Positions 29,901-41,713 are shown, numbered from the stretch's first letter. The stretch: 64,000 nt of DNA from Macrolepiota albuminosa (GCA_027475525.1 JAMWFC010000082.1:744001-808000); one strand, 5' to 3'. Notes: generated from the letters alone by a model not told the origin. Numbers and translations are program-made.

Positions 29901-30729
29901 CCCAACAAATCGCACACGAACAGTCCCCTGCACCTATACCTTCCCCCTGCACGTTCTCAGTCGGTGTCTTCCCATTGAGCGCCTCGAGACGTCGTACAAG
30001 CCCCACGGGCACCTCCTCAAGCGCATCAACGAGCTGCTTTGCGCGCTCGGGGTCGTCCGTTTCACGCTCTGAGAGCGCACTAAGGAACCCGAGAAAATCG
30101 GCAAAACCCAGGCCTGGATTGGCGGGGTCTACGCCTGGCAGAGGACGCACAATGCGCTGGCCGTTGATGTCGATTGTAACAGCAAAACCGTTAATGATGG
30201 GCAGGCGCTGCCGCCGTGGCTGGGGCTGTTGTGGTTGCTGATTCTGATTAGACTGATTTTGGTTGTCCTGCCCTTCATGAACAGCGTCAGACATTCTTGG
30301 GGAGAGGGGGGCCGGAAGAGTGTCGCTTGAGTCAGTAAAAGACGACGGAACCTGAGCTACAGTTGGGTTCATTACGTCAACAAGAGGGCTGTTAATGCGC
30401 TGAGAAGGGTGCCTGCGGTCCCGCTCATCGTCGTTGTCATCTTCGACCCGCGGCCGGCGATTGCTCGTGCTTGGCCGGGATATGGGCTCAAGAGGGGGGA
30501 TATTCTCATTATCGTTGTCATCGACAGTCTGCATCATCACTTCTTCCTCCTCCTCCTCGTCTTGGCTCGAATCAGACCCGAGTTCAACGTCCGAGTCTGA
30601 CATAGGCTGGAGCTCGGGCGCATCGTCGTGGTTGTCGGTATCCATGGGCTCATCGTTGGGGACGTGCTGGACGTCGTCTTGTGGCATTGCGGCAAGTGTG
30701 CGGAGGACTTGATTGATAAAGGCGTCCAT
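26983..30729 (-). CDS. Large Q/N-rich RING-finger protein, probable E3 ubiquitin ligase
   Basis: ATG at 30729 (MDAFINQVLRTLAAMPQ), TAA at 26983-26985. A 54-nt GT-AG intron at 29409-29462 lies in frame inside the open frame, so the protein is about 1230 aa. Residues 40-70 are an acidic patch. A RING-H2 domain spans about 272-380: CAIC, then LPCAHVFHAACLIPWF and CPTC. The loop between the first two cysteine pairs is about 77 residues, far longer than usual. Residues 400-1100 are low complexity (Q, N, P, A, G). The last 90 residues hold a second RING-like set (RCYDVSCG, CEHTFHPACL, CSVC). Role inferred: ubiquitin transfer; substrate unknown. An upstream ATG at about 30799 in another frame overlaps the start and could act as a uORF. 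Confidence 0.8.
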   Translation of the reverse strand: MDAFINQVLRTLAAMPQDDVQHVPNDEPMDTDNHDDAPELQPMSDSDVELGSDSSQDEEEEEEVMMQTVDDNDNENIPPLEPISRPSTSNRRPRVEDDNDDERDRRHPSQRINSPLVDVMNPTVAQVPSSFTDSSDTLPAPLSPRMSDAVHEGQDNQNQSNQNQQPQQPQPRRQRLPIINGFAVTIDINGQRIVRPLPGVDPANPGLGFADFLGFLSALSERETDDPERAKQLVDALEEVPVGLVRRLEALNGKTPTENVQGEGIGAGDCSCAICWDTLLDGEGGFGVDSDDKTQEEAPQRVEGEDASVPSSSSSSPSPDTATAPAPAPAPSSSTKLVSSTDPTQPKIVSLPCAHVFHAACLIPWFSRPRQTTCPTCRFNIDPERLTASRQPFYSFDVRNRWGERQGQQRQAGEQQPQQQGEGIFFVTLFQEIMLIVDILGTPSPDANTEVPTSPGPQAQAQTAAAATADQQEPQPQRNPGPIQGALPGAVLTIGFDIIIGPNPNLGGHNANPANFNANANPDINPAQNTNMNPDVGAGAENAAQDQNQHQNQHQHHNHNQNADPTFMGFGMGPGGMGMGMGGMGDMHENEIEEVTMMDLSDVQAGELGEILRVALPPHRHSVPATSNSGAGPDGAQPQQGQQQQQRPPGPLPGVFAGAATGRTMGEALASLFSQALQNPPQAQGQGQGQNQGPMGVSGGNQPQDEQQPRQQEEQGGSVGEQHDQAEAQGQGQQQGQQAGQQQGPAQMLNAPALRDFLSAVFSSIAQGQGQRQTRGAGAGAGQGAQAQPQNQAHAPQEEGQAGEERHEHEQHPQPQDEPQPHNVGGHAFFPGVGGVPGFVSAPMPFMQPAGTLAGTPVFNLGNLIADLDALGSGADGGGGGGGGNQANINNNIGAGANDEPSGLDAGGNANHNATEANANPNVANANANLNVHPPGPVMNIPFIPFASLFPGATLTPPPAFGRVQPGQPPAQAAQHEQGEQPSGPQQQAQADFLNGFMRTLPDAIFGQGFNTVNGTNVPNLPPQQQQPQQPQQQPQQQPQQQAGERVLPLPQSPWARFFQPQLFNPFNLGPVPASAAQPAQAQTQTQPEGQVQPDTHAQAPATGPSRFRPARAPREKKPWTLPPPPGPTLRQRIEKREREAGLRCYDVSCGAGPSDEEPFLGVGMTDKARRQLSICALTLGDGEREEEVVCEHTFHPACLVSAARVANALGEDASVGHEDFVEVSCSVCRGVGNIRRGDWDEGVSALA

Positions 30730-31011
30730 TTGGTCGAAAACAAAGGAGCGCTGCGACCCCGAATGCGATTGCGGCCGCTGTTGCCGTCTGTTTGGCTCAT
30801 GCCAGACTGATCTAGAATCAAGAATCCCACAGAAATAGGAAATATGTCTTTCGCATCGTCAACCTGTGCAAACTTCACACTCCACAACTTGACAAATCAA
30901 GCAGCCCGATAGTGCTAAGTCTACAGTTATTCCCAAGAACCAATCCACCGAAAAACCCAAAATCACCTAAACAGTTCTGACATAGACGTCCGAGTCATTC
31001 TGTAATTAACG

Positions 31012-31165
31012 CTTCTCAATAGTTATCTTTTAGCCAAATGAGGAACACTGCTACATCCTATCAGCGCCTATCCATCCCTGGCTATCGTCTTCTCAATAGT
31101 TATCTTTTAGCCAAATGAGGAACACTGCTACATCCTATCAGCGCCTATCCATCCCTGGCTATCGT
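31012..31165 (+). repeat. 77-bp exact tandem duplication 5
   Basis: 31012-31088 is repeated at 31089-31165, in noncoding DNA unrelated to the Gypsy-1 copies. Confidence 0.95.
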
Positions 31166-33182
31166 GATTTATCTAAAACCTCGCTCTTGTGACACTTAGA
31201 GTCGATTGATTGATAACGATCCGTGACTATTAAGCAAAAGGTCTACCTGAGCTTAAAAGATATGTTTACATCCTTGGCTAGCCTTGAATCTGCCTCCAGG
31301 TCGAGTCTAACTAACACACCACGCACCATCAAGCTTACTGGCACACCCCATGATTCTGCCTCACAATCCTCCTCTTTCTGTGGCTCACATTGGTTCTGGG
31401 TCTTGAATTTACTAATATGCATTCGCGATTCAATAGAGGCACCCTAAATCAAAAAGATCAAAAAGCGGTCTTGTGTACTTTAACTTGACCACATGCCTCA
31501 AAAGGGTCCGAGTCCCTCAGTAACCAGACGCTAGTTCTACAGACTGTGGCTTGGGACTGACTAACTATTTTAGTATCCCACTGGCGGCTAGCTTAAGCTA
31601 GGCTCTCCTCTCTAGCTCATTTACATATACATATCTAATCATGTCAATCGGCAAGCCACTAGTCGTTATTCCGAGACAACGAGAAGCAGGGTCAATGGAA
31701 TACTCGAAAAGGCAGCCGTCGAGTCTTCCTGAAACAAGCGCACGTCACTTACTATGCATGGTTCTCGCGACTCTGGCCTGGGGTCAACCTTCTGCCCGTA
31801 TGACCTTCGATTCTCGAATCATTGGCATTGGCATCATATTCTACTTCCGAATTGGGGCGTCTCGCGTACCTTCGAGTACTTTGCACCTTTTACCATGCAC
31901 CTTCGTCCCGGAATGTACCTCAAGGGACCGGACCCCGTCCTTGAGAGACAACCGCCAAGTATCTGTTCACCTTTTACGACTTTGCTCTGGTTTCTCAATC
32001 TGTCGTCTCTTTTGAGCCTGATTTCTCCCCCAAATCCTCCAATCATAATTCCATGTGAGGTATCTGTGCTTTCCGGAGCATTACGTTTTCGGCGTTTGTT
32101 ACTAGATGCAAATCCACCTTGGACCTCAATGCCTTATTTTCAATTTTGCTGAAGGACAGCGTATTCTGATTGCCTTGTTTCTGGACAAAAAAAAACTCTT
32201 TTTAGTATGTAAAAAAGCAATCGTGTCGCAGTGTCTCCCCGGATCTAAGGAGCGCCCTCGCTCTATTTATCTAACATTACGCGGTGTGACAGTATAATCG
32301 TTATCTGCGAAATCTCTGAAAGTATCTCCCCACTATGTGAACTTTGTTATGTCTTCGGTCATTTGCAGCTCTATAATTAAAAAATCTCACTCGCTAGCGC
32401 CTCGCTCCACAGTCTCTCCACCGAGGGTATACCAACCAAGCGCTTCCCGTCTTCTCAGCGCCCCTGACCACGATTCACAACGTATATTCACGTATTCACA
32501 TCAAACGCAACGACTGCGCAGAACACATGGTCAGTCCTTCGATTCAATCTTAGTCAGTGTCAAGTTGACTACAGCATATATCCAAGGTTCCACAGTAGAC
32601 AAAAAGCTAGTTCATTCTTCCCCCACCCCCATCTCCAAATCTGGGCCCAGGCTCCGACTAGCACTCCAGCACGAAGCCTCCCTCTCCACCCGTGGGCAGT
32701 TTTTTTGCTTTCACTCTGAGCTCCAACCTAACGCTTCAGGTTGACATTTGTTCCAAAGTTCTGTTCTCAAATGGTACTATTAGAAGCAGGAGCCGAAAGG
32801 TAGAGGCAAGCGGCTGATCTAGATTGCAATCGTAGCCATTCATAACAACGTCCCTACCTCGCCCAAATTTATCCGGTATTCTCCCGCTGAAAGTGGACAT
32901 TTTGTTGTTCTTGTGTTCTTTTGTTATCTCGTTATCTCGTCATCCTGAATCCATTTCCTTCTTTGCAGATGTCACAGAACATACTATTATAGTACCGTCC
33001 CTGGACCAGCAGGTCTGGGGCCTCGATGGCAAGTTCTTTCAAACCGCCTAGATTGTCTCTCCACCCATGCCGCGGCAAGGCGATAACCTCGACTTCCTAA
33101 GTTTGCCCCCCATCTTGCATGCCGTTGACTGATCATGCCTACCGAACCAGACCTCCCGGTTTGCTTCCAACGAGAGACAGAA

Positions 33183-33308
33183 TGTCCCCAATAGAAGACC
33201 CTGGTTGTACAACACAACACTTGTAGTCCCCAATAGAAGACCCTGGTTGTACAACACAACACTTGTGGTCCCCAATAGAAGGCCCTTGTTGTACAAGACA
33301 AAACTTGT
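33183..33308 (+). repeat. 42-bp tandem repeat, three copies
   Basis: Unit starting at 33185, 33227 and 33269 with CCCCAATAGAAG and TTGTACAACACAACACTTG; the third copy has several changes. Open on the minus strand in two frames because the unit is divisible by three, but I see no support for coding. Confidence 0.9.
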
Positions 33309-33633
33309 AACCCTGAATCTCTTTACTCTAAGTTGCCTCAAGTCACAGATGCAGCGTGAAGGACACATTCCTTCCGTTTCTAACGCTGCTCAAGCTTTAA
33401 TCACGTTAACATCAAAGTTGCATTGCATCAACGATAACACTGCGAAGTGAAAGAAGGGAAACTCAAAGAAAGAAAGAAGCCGTCGTGGAAAACGTACACA
33501 TCGGTAGTAGGAAAGGGTGAGGCTGACCTTAGCTTAGCCTTCAAGCCGATGATGGTGGAACCTTCCTGACCTCCTTCCTTCGTTCGGACTCAATTTAACT
33601 CTTCTGACTGAGCCTTCTATCTATCTGAGATGT

Positions 33634-33787
33634 ACGTTACTATACAAGAAAGATGGTCAATGATCACAGAGGTCCCACACAGACAGCCGAGGGAAAGCTG
33701 TTCCCTTCAAACGTTACTATACAAGAAAGATGGTCAATGATCACAGAGGTCCCACACAGACAGCCGAGGGAAAGCTGTTCCCTTCAA
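33634..33787 (+). repeat. 77-bp exact tandem duplication 6
   Basis: 33634-33710 is repeated at 33711-33787, noncoding. Confidence 0.95.
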
Positions 33788-34672
33788 TGAATCACCTTGG
33801 TCGACAGGTGCTCAGTTTCGCATGTCGTCCGCGATCCACCTCCACGAGGCTTTCCATCGACCCCCGATAATATCCGACATACCACCCTGCAAAAAGCGCG
33901 TCAATCCTGGTCACGGCTGATACACATACTCATTCGTTCCAAATATCCCAGGGGAAGGGCGATCACGAGGGGTGAGGAGAAATAGGGGTGGGTCTGTATA
34001 TCATCTTATCTCTCAAGGTCCGATTCGCTAAGTCCAATTACATCTGGTCATTTGGACCCAAAGCCATTCCTTTGGATAACACCTTCTCTTTCGGATGAAC
34101 ACGAGTTCTCAAAACTTTTTTGTCATGCTTGACAGAAGACCGTGCATGTGGCCGACCTTTTTTTTCCTACGGCACTTGCGCCATTTTTACCCTCACAGTC
34201 GCGATCGTTAACCGTACCCGTGACAACCGCTTTCTGTATCGTTATGGAACCTGCCCGAAGAGTTGCCAAGATCCGTTCACTGTGAGATGCATGAAAAACA
34301 AAGTCATGGAGTCCTTGATATATTGAGATCGTAAAGAGATATTTTTACATTGGAGGGTGGGCATAGCCAAGTAGCGACCGATGGAAGTCATAGACTATGA
34401 AAATGACAAGACAACGACACCTGGTCATACGAGTGGGTATAGACATCGCGGTCATAAAGCATCGTGATCGTAAAATGACGGAAGGGGAGGAGGGGGAGTG
34501 GAAGTGGTCATGGCATATGTAGAGTGTAAGCACAGATCGTGGCAATAGCAATAGCACTGCTTAGCGGATGAAAGAAAGACCGGTGGAGAAGTCCATGAGT
34601 ACGCGGCCGGCCAGGTAGACGTGAGGAGAGTGGAATCATCAAGATATCCGTGGGCTTATGGGCGATTCCGCC

Positions 34673-37146
34673 TCAAGCGTGGTGGGGGACGAGCTGGGAA
34701 TCACATATTCTGTCCTGGTTTTGTTGTCCCAGGTCGAACTCGTATCGCTTGGTATCTGGGTCGCAGTGGAGTCTCAGATATAACGTCTTATCTCCAGCAA
34801 GGTCGACACGACGAATCCCCTGGCGTTCGTTATACTCTGTCGAACCTGGAGCCTTTTGGCAACGACGTTTAAAGGCGCGCTGACAAGCCTCCGAATTTAC
34901 AAGATGACGGTACTTGTGAAGCTCGTCACGCGTAAGTCGCCTTTGATAGGTATTGTAGATCGCCGTGAAGAAGTCGATGACCTGAATTCCATCGCCTTCC
35001 GTATGTTCGATGATAACGTTCCACGGCTGCAGCTCAGGTGCAGTGCACTTCATGTCAATGTACCTGAATTTAATAGCTGTGGAGAAAGGAAGATTCTTGT
35101 ATTCATCAGGAAAATCCTTGTCTATTCCCCAATCGCCATGAGAAAGGAGACGGATACCACGGCCATCCATCCCATCGGGATCTTGCGATATATCGAAAAA
35201 GACCATGGGCTTGACATCGGGACCACGCCGGCGCTGTTTATATTCAAGGATCGGCCAACTAAGCGCAACGCCTCGCATAATCGAAGGCTCTCGATGGCCA
35301 TGAGCTGGGAAAATTCCTGAAAATTGAATAGCTCTTACCTGTCCAGCCACGCGGGGTAGACGGCCTCGTTCGGTCTGCTGTCGGTAGGCGGTGTCCTTTC
35401 ATGTCGCAGCCTTGCATTCTGAGTGCATCGCCTACAGACGCATTCGTCAGTACGAGGGGAGCCACGACAATGGTCACTGTCGTTTACCCAGTCTTATCCA
35501 GTCTTCAGGATTAGTCTGTGGGTTTGACTGCGCTGTAAAATGGCTTGGATCAATCAATTGAGTATTCTTGATATGCTATCTCACTTGAATAGCCTGGCGG
35601 CTGAACACTCCGCATCTCATGTCTTTGAGGGTACAATTGCTGGTGTTTAGGGTGCTCTTTTTCGTCCTGCTGTTCCTTCTTTATAAAAAAACCTGGCAAG
35701 AAACAATCGATGCACGAAGACCGCCTTACGAGCAAAACCACAACTTACGTTCCGAGTGTCCAGACGGCGCAGGTCTGCGTCCGTAGTACGCTGATTCATA
35801 ATATTGTCGCATGCCTACGGTCCTGAATGAGATTTCATCATAGTCACAGGAACGACGAAGAACCTGTTTCTGACGAGTAACCATCTGGCATATACTTCTG
35901 GGGACGAGGAAGTAAAGGAGGCCGTCCGACTATGCTGGCTGTCAGAAGATGGCTCATTGCAAAAGCGGAGATAGCATACCTTCATTATCCGACAAACCGG
36001 CGCCATAGTTTTCAACATCACTTGGCCGTCGTGGGTATCCTGGCGAAGTTCATGCATGGGAGTCAGGCAAGGAAAATTGACTTTCTCCAACCTTTGTATG
36101 GATATTGCGGCTGCTGGGGATACTGCGACGAATATGGTGAAGCATAGATAGGATAACCAGTGGTAGGTACCCCGTGGCGGAGAGCAGGATGCCGCGGATT
36201 TAAAGTAGCTCCATAATTTGTATAACGGGCTAGACAAACGTCACGAACCATCAGCTGAGACACCAACGTACACGTGGTGCAACGAAACAACTAACATGAT
36301 ATCGGTTCATACTGAGGCTCAGCGCTCGATGCTGGCCACAGATGGCAAGTTAGAGATCGTAGAATCGACGTAAAGCCCACCTGCGTACTATTCTGCGGGA
36401 GCTTCTCGCTCAGTTTTCCCTTGTAATTGTGGCTTTCACGACCTGTCATGGTTGAGAAATGCGACGATAAAGAATCAGTCCCACGACCTTGAAGGCTTAT
36501 AAGAGAGGACTAGAGATAACGTGACCTACCGGTACGATTGATTTCATCATGCATGAAGGACCTGCCTGCCGGGTGTACTGGAGGTGGAGGGATGACTGGC
36601 TCAGTAGTATCCGGAAGATATCGCTGAGGCCGCTGCACCCCCGGAGACTTAGGGTTGTACCTGTTCGAGTCCCGCTCTCCCAATGGCCTCGTCGGTTGTT
36701 CAGGTGATCCCGACACGCCTGGCGCTGGAAATAATTCAAAATAAGACTGTTAGCAGAAGCGACAGCGAGGTAATCGGACGTACGACCAAGAGGTTGTGGG
36801 TGTACAACGAAACCATTGTATTTATGATCATTTGAAGAACCAGTCACATGGCGCGAGATACCACCATTCACGTCTGGCAACTGAGCAGAATAAGTCAACT
36901 GTAGAGAAAATGAGAGACCAGACCATTTATAATCACCGGCATCGAAGGAAACGACGCCTGGAGGCCCATCTTCTTCAGGGCTGACTTCGCCGGCTTCTTC
37001 GTCCGATGTCGCGGCTCAGCGGCGGGCTGTAGCCATCCATCAGACCGCGTCGCCGCGGGTGTTGTATCCGGTGAGAGTTCGAGAGGACGGAGCTTTGGAG
37101 TTGTAGGCTCTCCTCTGGCCCTTGAAGCTGTTGACGACTTGTACAT
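34673..37146 (-). CDS. DUF6699-domain protein with many small exons
   Basis: The last exon (from about 35276 to TGA/TAG at 34673) encodes a DUF6699-like domain: WPILEYKQRRRGPDVKPMVF ... QPWNVIIEHTEGDGIQVIDF ... TYQRRLTRDELHKY ... FKRRCQKAPGS ... GIRRVDLAGDKT. Upstream, introns with good sites link exons such as RTRPSTPRGWTG (intron about 35276-35341, phase kept), EHPKHQQLYPQRHEMRS, YPIYASPYSSQYPQQPQYPY, RSFMHDEINRT and the likely first exon MYKSSTASRARGEPTTPKLR with ATG at 37146. The N-terminal part is P/Q/Y-rich. The domain is common in agarics and its function is unknown. Exon borders between 35540 and 36540 are tentative. Confidence 0.65.
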
Positions 37147-38531
37147 GATGGGGGCAGAACAGAGGGTACCCAGGTGGCCCTGACGTGACGGGACTATATA
37201 AAAAGTATCCTGAATTGCCACGATGTGACGGTGCGGAGGATCCCAGATGTTTATTGCAACGGTTTGTAGGTCGACTGGTGAGATCACCGATGAATCACGC
37301 ACGGCGTGGCAAAAAGTCCATCTGATCGAGGCAAAGAAGTAGTCCGAGGTATAAGGCTTTGAAAAGCCTGCTATGTCGGACAGAGCTCCAGCGGTTTAGA
37401 TATCAATGAACGGAAAGTCCATGACCAAATGCACGAGGCGATCCCATCTCGTTAAATCCCATCACAAACTCACATGATGGTTGATGTGCCTGCAGTCTTG
37501 TCTATGGACATGTCTCCATGAGGAGGACCATATGACCAGGAGCTGTTCCTCGGGGCTTGAAATCGGTAGAGTAAGCTTTTTGTATGCTTGAGGCGTCTCA
37601 GCTGCGTCAATGTAAACATTCTGAATTGTCTGCGGGAGATAGACGTCCAACTCCGGTTCTTCAGAACTCCATGCACACGATTGGCGTTTCTCACAAAGCC
37701 AGATGCGATATGTCATGACGTCAGTCTCCCTGGAAGACTTGAAAATTTCAGGCGAAGTTTTGGAGTTGCAGAGTCATGTGCCAGTCGAAATTAATTTCCA
37801 TTGTTCATGTTCAATTGTGTAGGCTCTGACTACCTACCGTCTATTGTGTCAGTGACAACGACTTCGCTTGTTCGTGACACATCCTAGGCGTGTCCTCGCA
37901 AGGTTTCACATTGAGCTTTGCCTCGAGGCGATAGCGAGAGAAAATCGCCACTTATCTAGGCACCGCAGGCAGTTTAGATTTTCAATGATACTTATCGATC
38001 TCTTCTGGGACAAATTACCCATTAAAATATTGACAAGAGAGAAACGCACTGACCTCGAGGTGGTAAAAAAAAGATATCGGTCCGACTCAGGCGAAAGTAT
38101 GAGGTTTGACGTTTTTGCAATACTCGCTTCGAGTTGGCTTCACGAGACCCTTTGTTCGGCCTGATGATAACCCGGGCGGCAGCTACTATGGTGATAATGA
38201 AAATACCCAATATGTGTCGCAGTTACCCCCGTGAGCTTCGTGAAGAGATCGCTCTCGCTTATATCGGTGAGTGAGAGTCTGTGAGAGTGCGATTGCCACC
38301 GGATGTCGAGGAAGCTCCGACATGGTCGCCCTTCTATGATGCGTATCTCTCAGAGGTAAGTAGCTCGTAGCGAAGGACTCTTGCAATTGTTAGGTTGTTG
38401 ACGTGTGCTAGTGTCGTCACTGTGATGGCGGGCTGTGTCTATAATGGGAAACATCGGACCCTGAAAAAAGTTTTGTTTTCCCAGGGTCCAGGATTCTCTT
38501 CATCGTCAACGCCGACGACGAGACCAACAAA
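37147..38531. other. Divergent promoter region and unassigned frames
   Basis: Between the DUF6699 gene (minus) and NOP58 (plus). A minus frame at 37462-37716 (MTYRIWLCEKRQSCAW, ELDVYLPQTIQNVYIDA) and a plus frame at 37868-38164 are open, but I recognise neither. The last few hundred bases should contain the NOP58 promoter. Confidence 0.35.
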
Positions 38532-40338
38532 ATGGTTACCCATGTACTCTTCGAATCGGCGTCGGGGTATGCTATCTTTGAAGCAAAACTTGTCGAGGAT
38601 ATTGGATCAAGCTCTCGTGCTGTCCAAGAGTCGATCAAGGACCTCGCAAAATTTGGCAAAATGGTATCGCTATTGAGCTTTTCGCCCTTCAAGAGTGCAG
38701 CCCAGGCTCTTGAAAATGCCAACGATATATCTGAAGGTGTGTTGCTGGAGCTTTGCCCAAAATCTTCCTCACACGCGCTTTTTAGGAATTGTGAATGACT
38801 ATCTGAATAACCTTTTGGAACTGAACCTGTCAAAGGCTTCAAAGAAGTCGCCAGTGGTCCTTGCTGTTTCGGACAACGTGCTTGGAAACAACATTAAGAC
38901 TGAACTCGGCATCATTTGCGACAACTCTGAGACCTCGCAAGAACTCATTCGCGGCATCCGTCTCCATGCCTCCAAGTTGTTGAAGGGCCTTCAAACAGAT
39001 GACTTGCTCAAGGCTCAGCTCGGTCTGGGTCATTCCTACTCGCGCGCTAAGCTCAAGTTCAATGTTAACCGCGTTGATAATATGATTATTCAAGCAATTG
39101 CCCTCCTCGACCAGCTCGACAAGGACGTCAACCTCTTTGCCATGCGTATGAGAGAATGGTATGGCTACCACTTCCCCGAGCTCATCCGTCTCGTTCCCGA
39201 TAACCACCAATATGCCCGCGTGGCTCAATTCATTGGTGACAAGGATACCCTTAATGAGGAAAAGCTTCCTGACCTGGCCACAATCGTCGACGATGATTCT
39301 ACCCTCGCACAAAACATTCTAGACGCAGCTCGTGGCTCCATGGGTTCTTCCCTTTCCGAAATTGATCTTCTCAACATCAACGCCTTCGCAATGCGCGTCG
39401 TCTCCCTTTCGGATTATCGCAAGTCTCTCGTCTCATATCTATCCGAGAAGATGAACCTTGTCGCACCCAGTTTAACAGCGCTTCTCGGAGAGCGAATTGG
39501 TGCTCGTCTCATCAGTCATGCGGGGAGTCTGACAAACCTCAGCAAATATCCTGCAAGCACGGTGCAGATCCTTGGCGCGGAGAAGGCTCTTTTTAGAGCG
39601 TTGAAAACGAAAGGAAATACACCGAAGGTAGGTCTACCTCTTCAATTACCAGATCTGCAACCGCTGAACGCGATCAGTACGGTCTGCTATATCATTCGTC
39701 CTTCATCGGCCGCGCGGGCCCGAAACACAAAGGGCGCATCTCTCGGTTCCTCGCGAATAAATGTTCTATAGCGTCACGAATAGATTGTTACACCGGTACG
39801 TTTCTACAATTTATGAGTTTTTGATCAAATCTCACTCGTTTCATTCAAGATAATCCGACGCCAAAGTTTGGCGAAGCGCTGCGTGCTCAGGTCGAGGAAC
39901 GGTTGAACTTTTTTGAGACGGGTCAACCTCCTTCCAAAAACGCGGATGCCATACGGAAGGTGTTGGAGGATCTCGCGGTGGACGATGATGAAGATGTGGA
40001 GATGGAGATGGACGGACCGGCCTTGACAACGCTTGAGCCAAGTCCGAAAAAGGAGAAAAAGAAGAAGAGGAAGAGTGACGACATGGACGTTGATGAGGAA
40101 GAGGAACCTTCGGTGAAGAAGGTCAAATTGTCTAAAGAGGAGAAGAAGGCACTAAAGAAGGCTAAGAAGGAGAAGGCTAAGGCCGAAGCGGCTGCTGTGA
40201 CAGATGTGAGTCCCCTTCCTGTCGAAGTGAATTGGTTCGTGTATTGATATCTTCCTTCATTAGGACGAGGAGGTTCCTAAGAAAAAGAAAGAGAAGAAGG
40301 AAAAGAAGGAAAGGAAGGAGAAAAAGTCCAAGGCGTGA
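38532..40338 (+). CDS. NOP58: Nucleolar protein 58, box C/D snoRNP core
   Basis: Five exons: 38532-38736, 38786-39627, 39678-39795, 39850-40205, 40264-40338; introns 49, 50, 54 and 58 nt, all GT-AG, total 531 aa (yeast Nop58 is 511). The start [19 protein letters not shown] matches the NOP5 N-terminal domain. The Nop domain is strongly conserved: [74 protein letters not shown], then after intron 2 [20 protein letters not shown]. The tail is made of KKEK/EKKE repeats, typical of Nop58 rather than Nop56. It holds box C/D snoRNAs with fibrillarin, Nop56 and Snu13 for rRNA 2'-O-methylation in the nucleolus. An essential single-copy host gene, apparently intact. Confidence 0.95.
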
Positions 40339-41500
40339 TCTCCCCTTCAGTATTCTCTTTCTTTTCTGGCTTTCGCTCTTGTACCTTATCAGCGCTTTTA
40401 TATCTTCTTTTCGGCTTCACGTTTTAGCGTCTTGTGACAATATCCTTCAATGGCAGACCACTTTTCTCATGGGCTGGCCTCGGTCGCCTCATTCCCTTTT
40501 ACTCCGGAGTTAGATTGCGTCTTGTTCGCCATGAGGGAGGTCGGCCGAATAGTAATTTCGGTATCGCCTGGTCAGGTTTCAGGCAGAATGGAAAATCGAT
40601 TATCTGATGTTCGGCGACTCCGACCGAGATGGTGGGGATTGTGAGATTCGTTGTAATACGTCGATAGACTGGAGGCCAGTTGCGGGGTGGATAATATGTT
40701 GCTGAGGGTTGACTTCGGCAGGGGCCTTGTACAACCCCCGCCAACTCAATGTTAAGTCAAACATCTATAACGGATACAACACTATTGTTTATGCATCTCG
40801 ATCCAGTTCTAAAAATTATACCATAGCGGTGCACTTACATTCGTCGGTGACATAGATATCCAATATTTACAGTCGTGGATTTCTGGTGTAAAATAGCCTA
40901 GATACAACCACCTAATTGTGTATCAAGGGCAGTGGAACATAAAGGTGCCATGTGAAAAGATGGATTCAATTCAAGGTGTTTGACTGATTTGACCTTGTAA
41001 ATTCATGGCAAACAGGAAATTGTCCCATGTGAAAAGATGGATTCAATTCAAGGTGTTTGACTGATTTGACCTTGTAAATTCATGGCAAACAGGAAATTGT
41101 CTTTTCAGTCATACCTCTTTACAGCTCATTGCATTCAAAGGTTAGTGCGAAATGGCTGTAGAAAAATGGCCCTCTTTTAAGCTTGTTTGGCAATCACTGC
41201 TGGCACCTAATTGTGTTTCCTCCAGAAAAAGTAAAAAGATAACATATTATGCTATTCTCAATGCATCAATCTCCAATGGAAAAGCCTTATTCCATAGTAC
41301 TAAAAAGTGACCAAGGAACAAATAACATGTTTCTTTTGACACCTTTTCCATGAGAAACAGATATTGGTCTTAGTAGTGGATGTTGAACTTGCATGGGGAT
41401 GAGTGACAGGCCTACTTGTTTTTTTAATCAGCACCTGAATGCCAAGGCTTGAATAGGGTAAGCATTGTAATGCAGTATTCATCTCTGTCACCTCTATCAC
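40339..41500. other. Spacer between NOP58 and copia D
   Basis: NOP58 3' untranslated region, then AT-rich DNA with a 77-bp duplication at 40948-41101. No convincing gene. Confidence 0.4.
40948..41101 (+). repeat. 77-bp exact tandem duplication 7
   Basis: 40948-41024 is repeated at 41025-41101, noncoding. Confidence 0.95.
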
Positions 41501-41713
41501 TGTAGCTCCGGACACAAATAGACACAAATAAAGTATAAAAGCCTCAGTGTCGTGCCAATTAAGGAGGAAACAACTAAGTTATTGCACCTAAATAGACACA
41601 AATAAAGTATAAACTGTATCGTAACGTGAATATGATTATAAGTCCTTGACAGTAAGTGAGTGGTTACTTACAGCCTCAGTGTCGTGCCAATTAAGGAGGA
41701 AACAACTGAGGCT
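41501..41713 (-). repeat. copia D 3' LTR
   Basis: Begins TGTAGCTCCG on plus and ends ACAACTGAGGCT. A segment GCCTCAGTGTCGTGCCAATT occurs twice inside (about 41541 and 41671), so the LTR has an internal duplication. Near its end CTTACAGCCTCAG is inverted at 41706-41718. Confidence 0.8.

Larger units (their letters stand above)
30730..34672. other. Long stretch without a recognisable gene
   Basis: The start holds the RING gene promoter and 5' UTR. The rest has short unconvincing frames only, two 77-bp duplications (31012-31165, 33634-33787) and a 42-bp tandem repeat (33183-33308). Frames at 31641-32152 and 32337-32744 show no family features. A spliced or noncoding gene cannot be excluded. Confidence 0.4.

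Noticed and set aside
26718..30241. Open frames on the plus strand and other minus frames across the RING gene
   Set aside because: They are shadows of the GC-rich, low-complexity RING coding sequence; codon patterns and RING motifs support only the one minus frame.
33048..33368. Minus frame with a repeated VVLYNQGLLLGTT peptide
   Set aside because: The repeat comes from a 42-bp tandem DNA repeat divisible by three. No start context, introns or homologous protein pattern supports coding.
36655..36680. GTTCGAGTCCCGCTCT resembling a tRNA T arm
   Set aside because: No matching acceptor stem, D arm or anticodon arm can be drawn around it, and it lies in a plausible exon of the DUF6699 gene.
38160..38360. 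Possible box C/D snoRNA upstream of NOP58 (TGATGA near 38162)
   Set aside because: A box-C-like TGATGA is present, but I could not place a D box CTGA with a terminal stem at a sensible distance.
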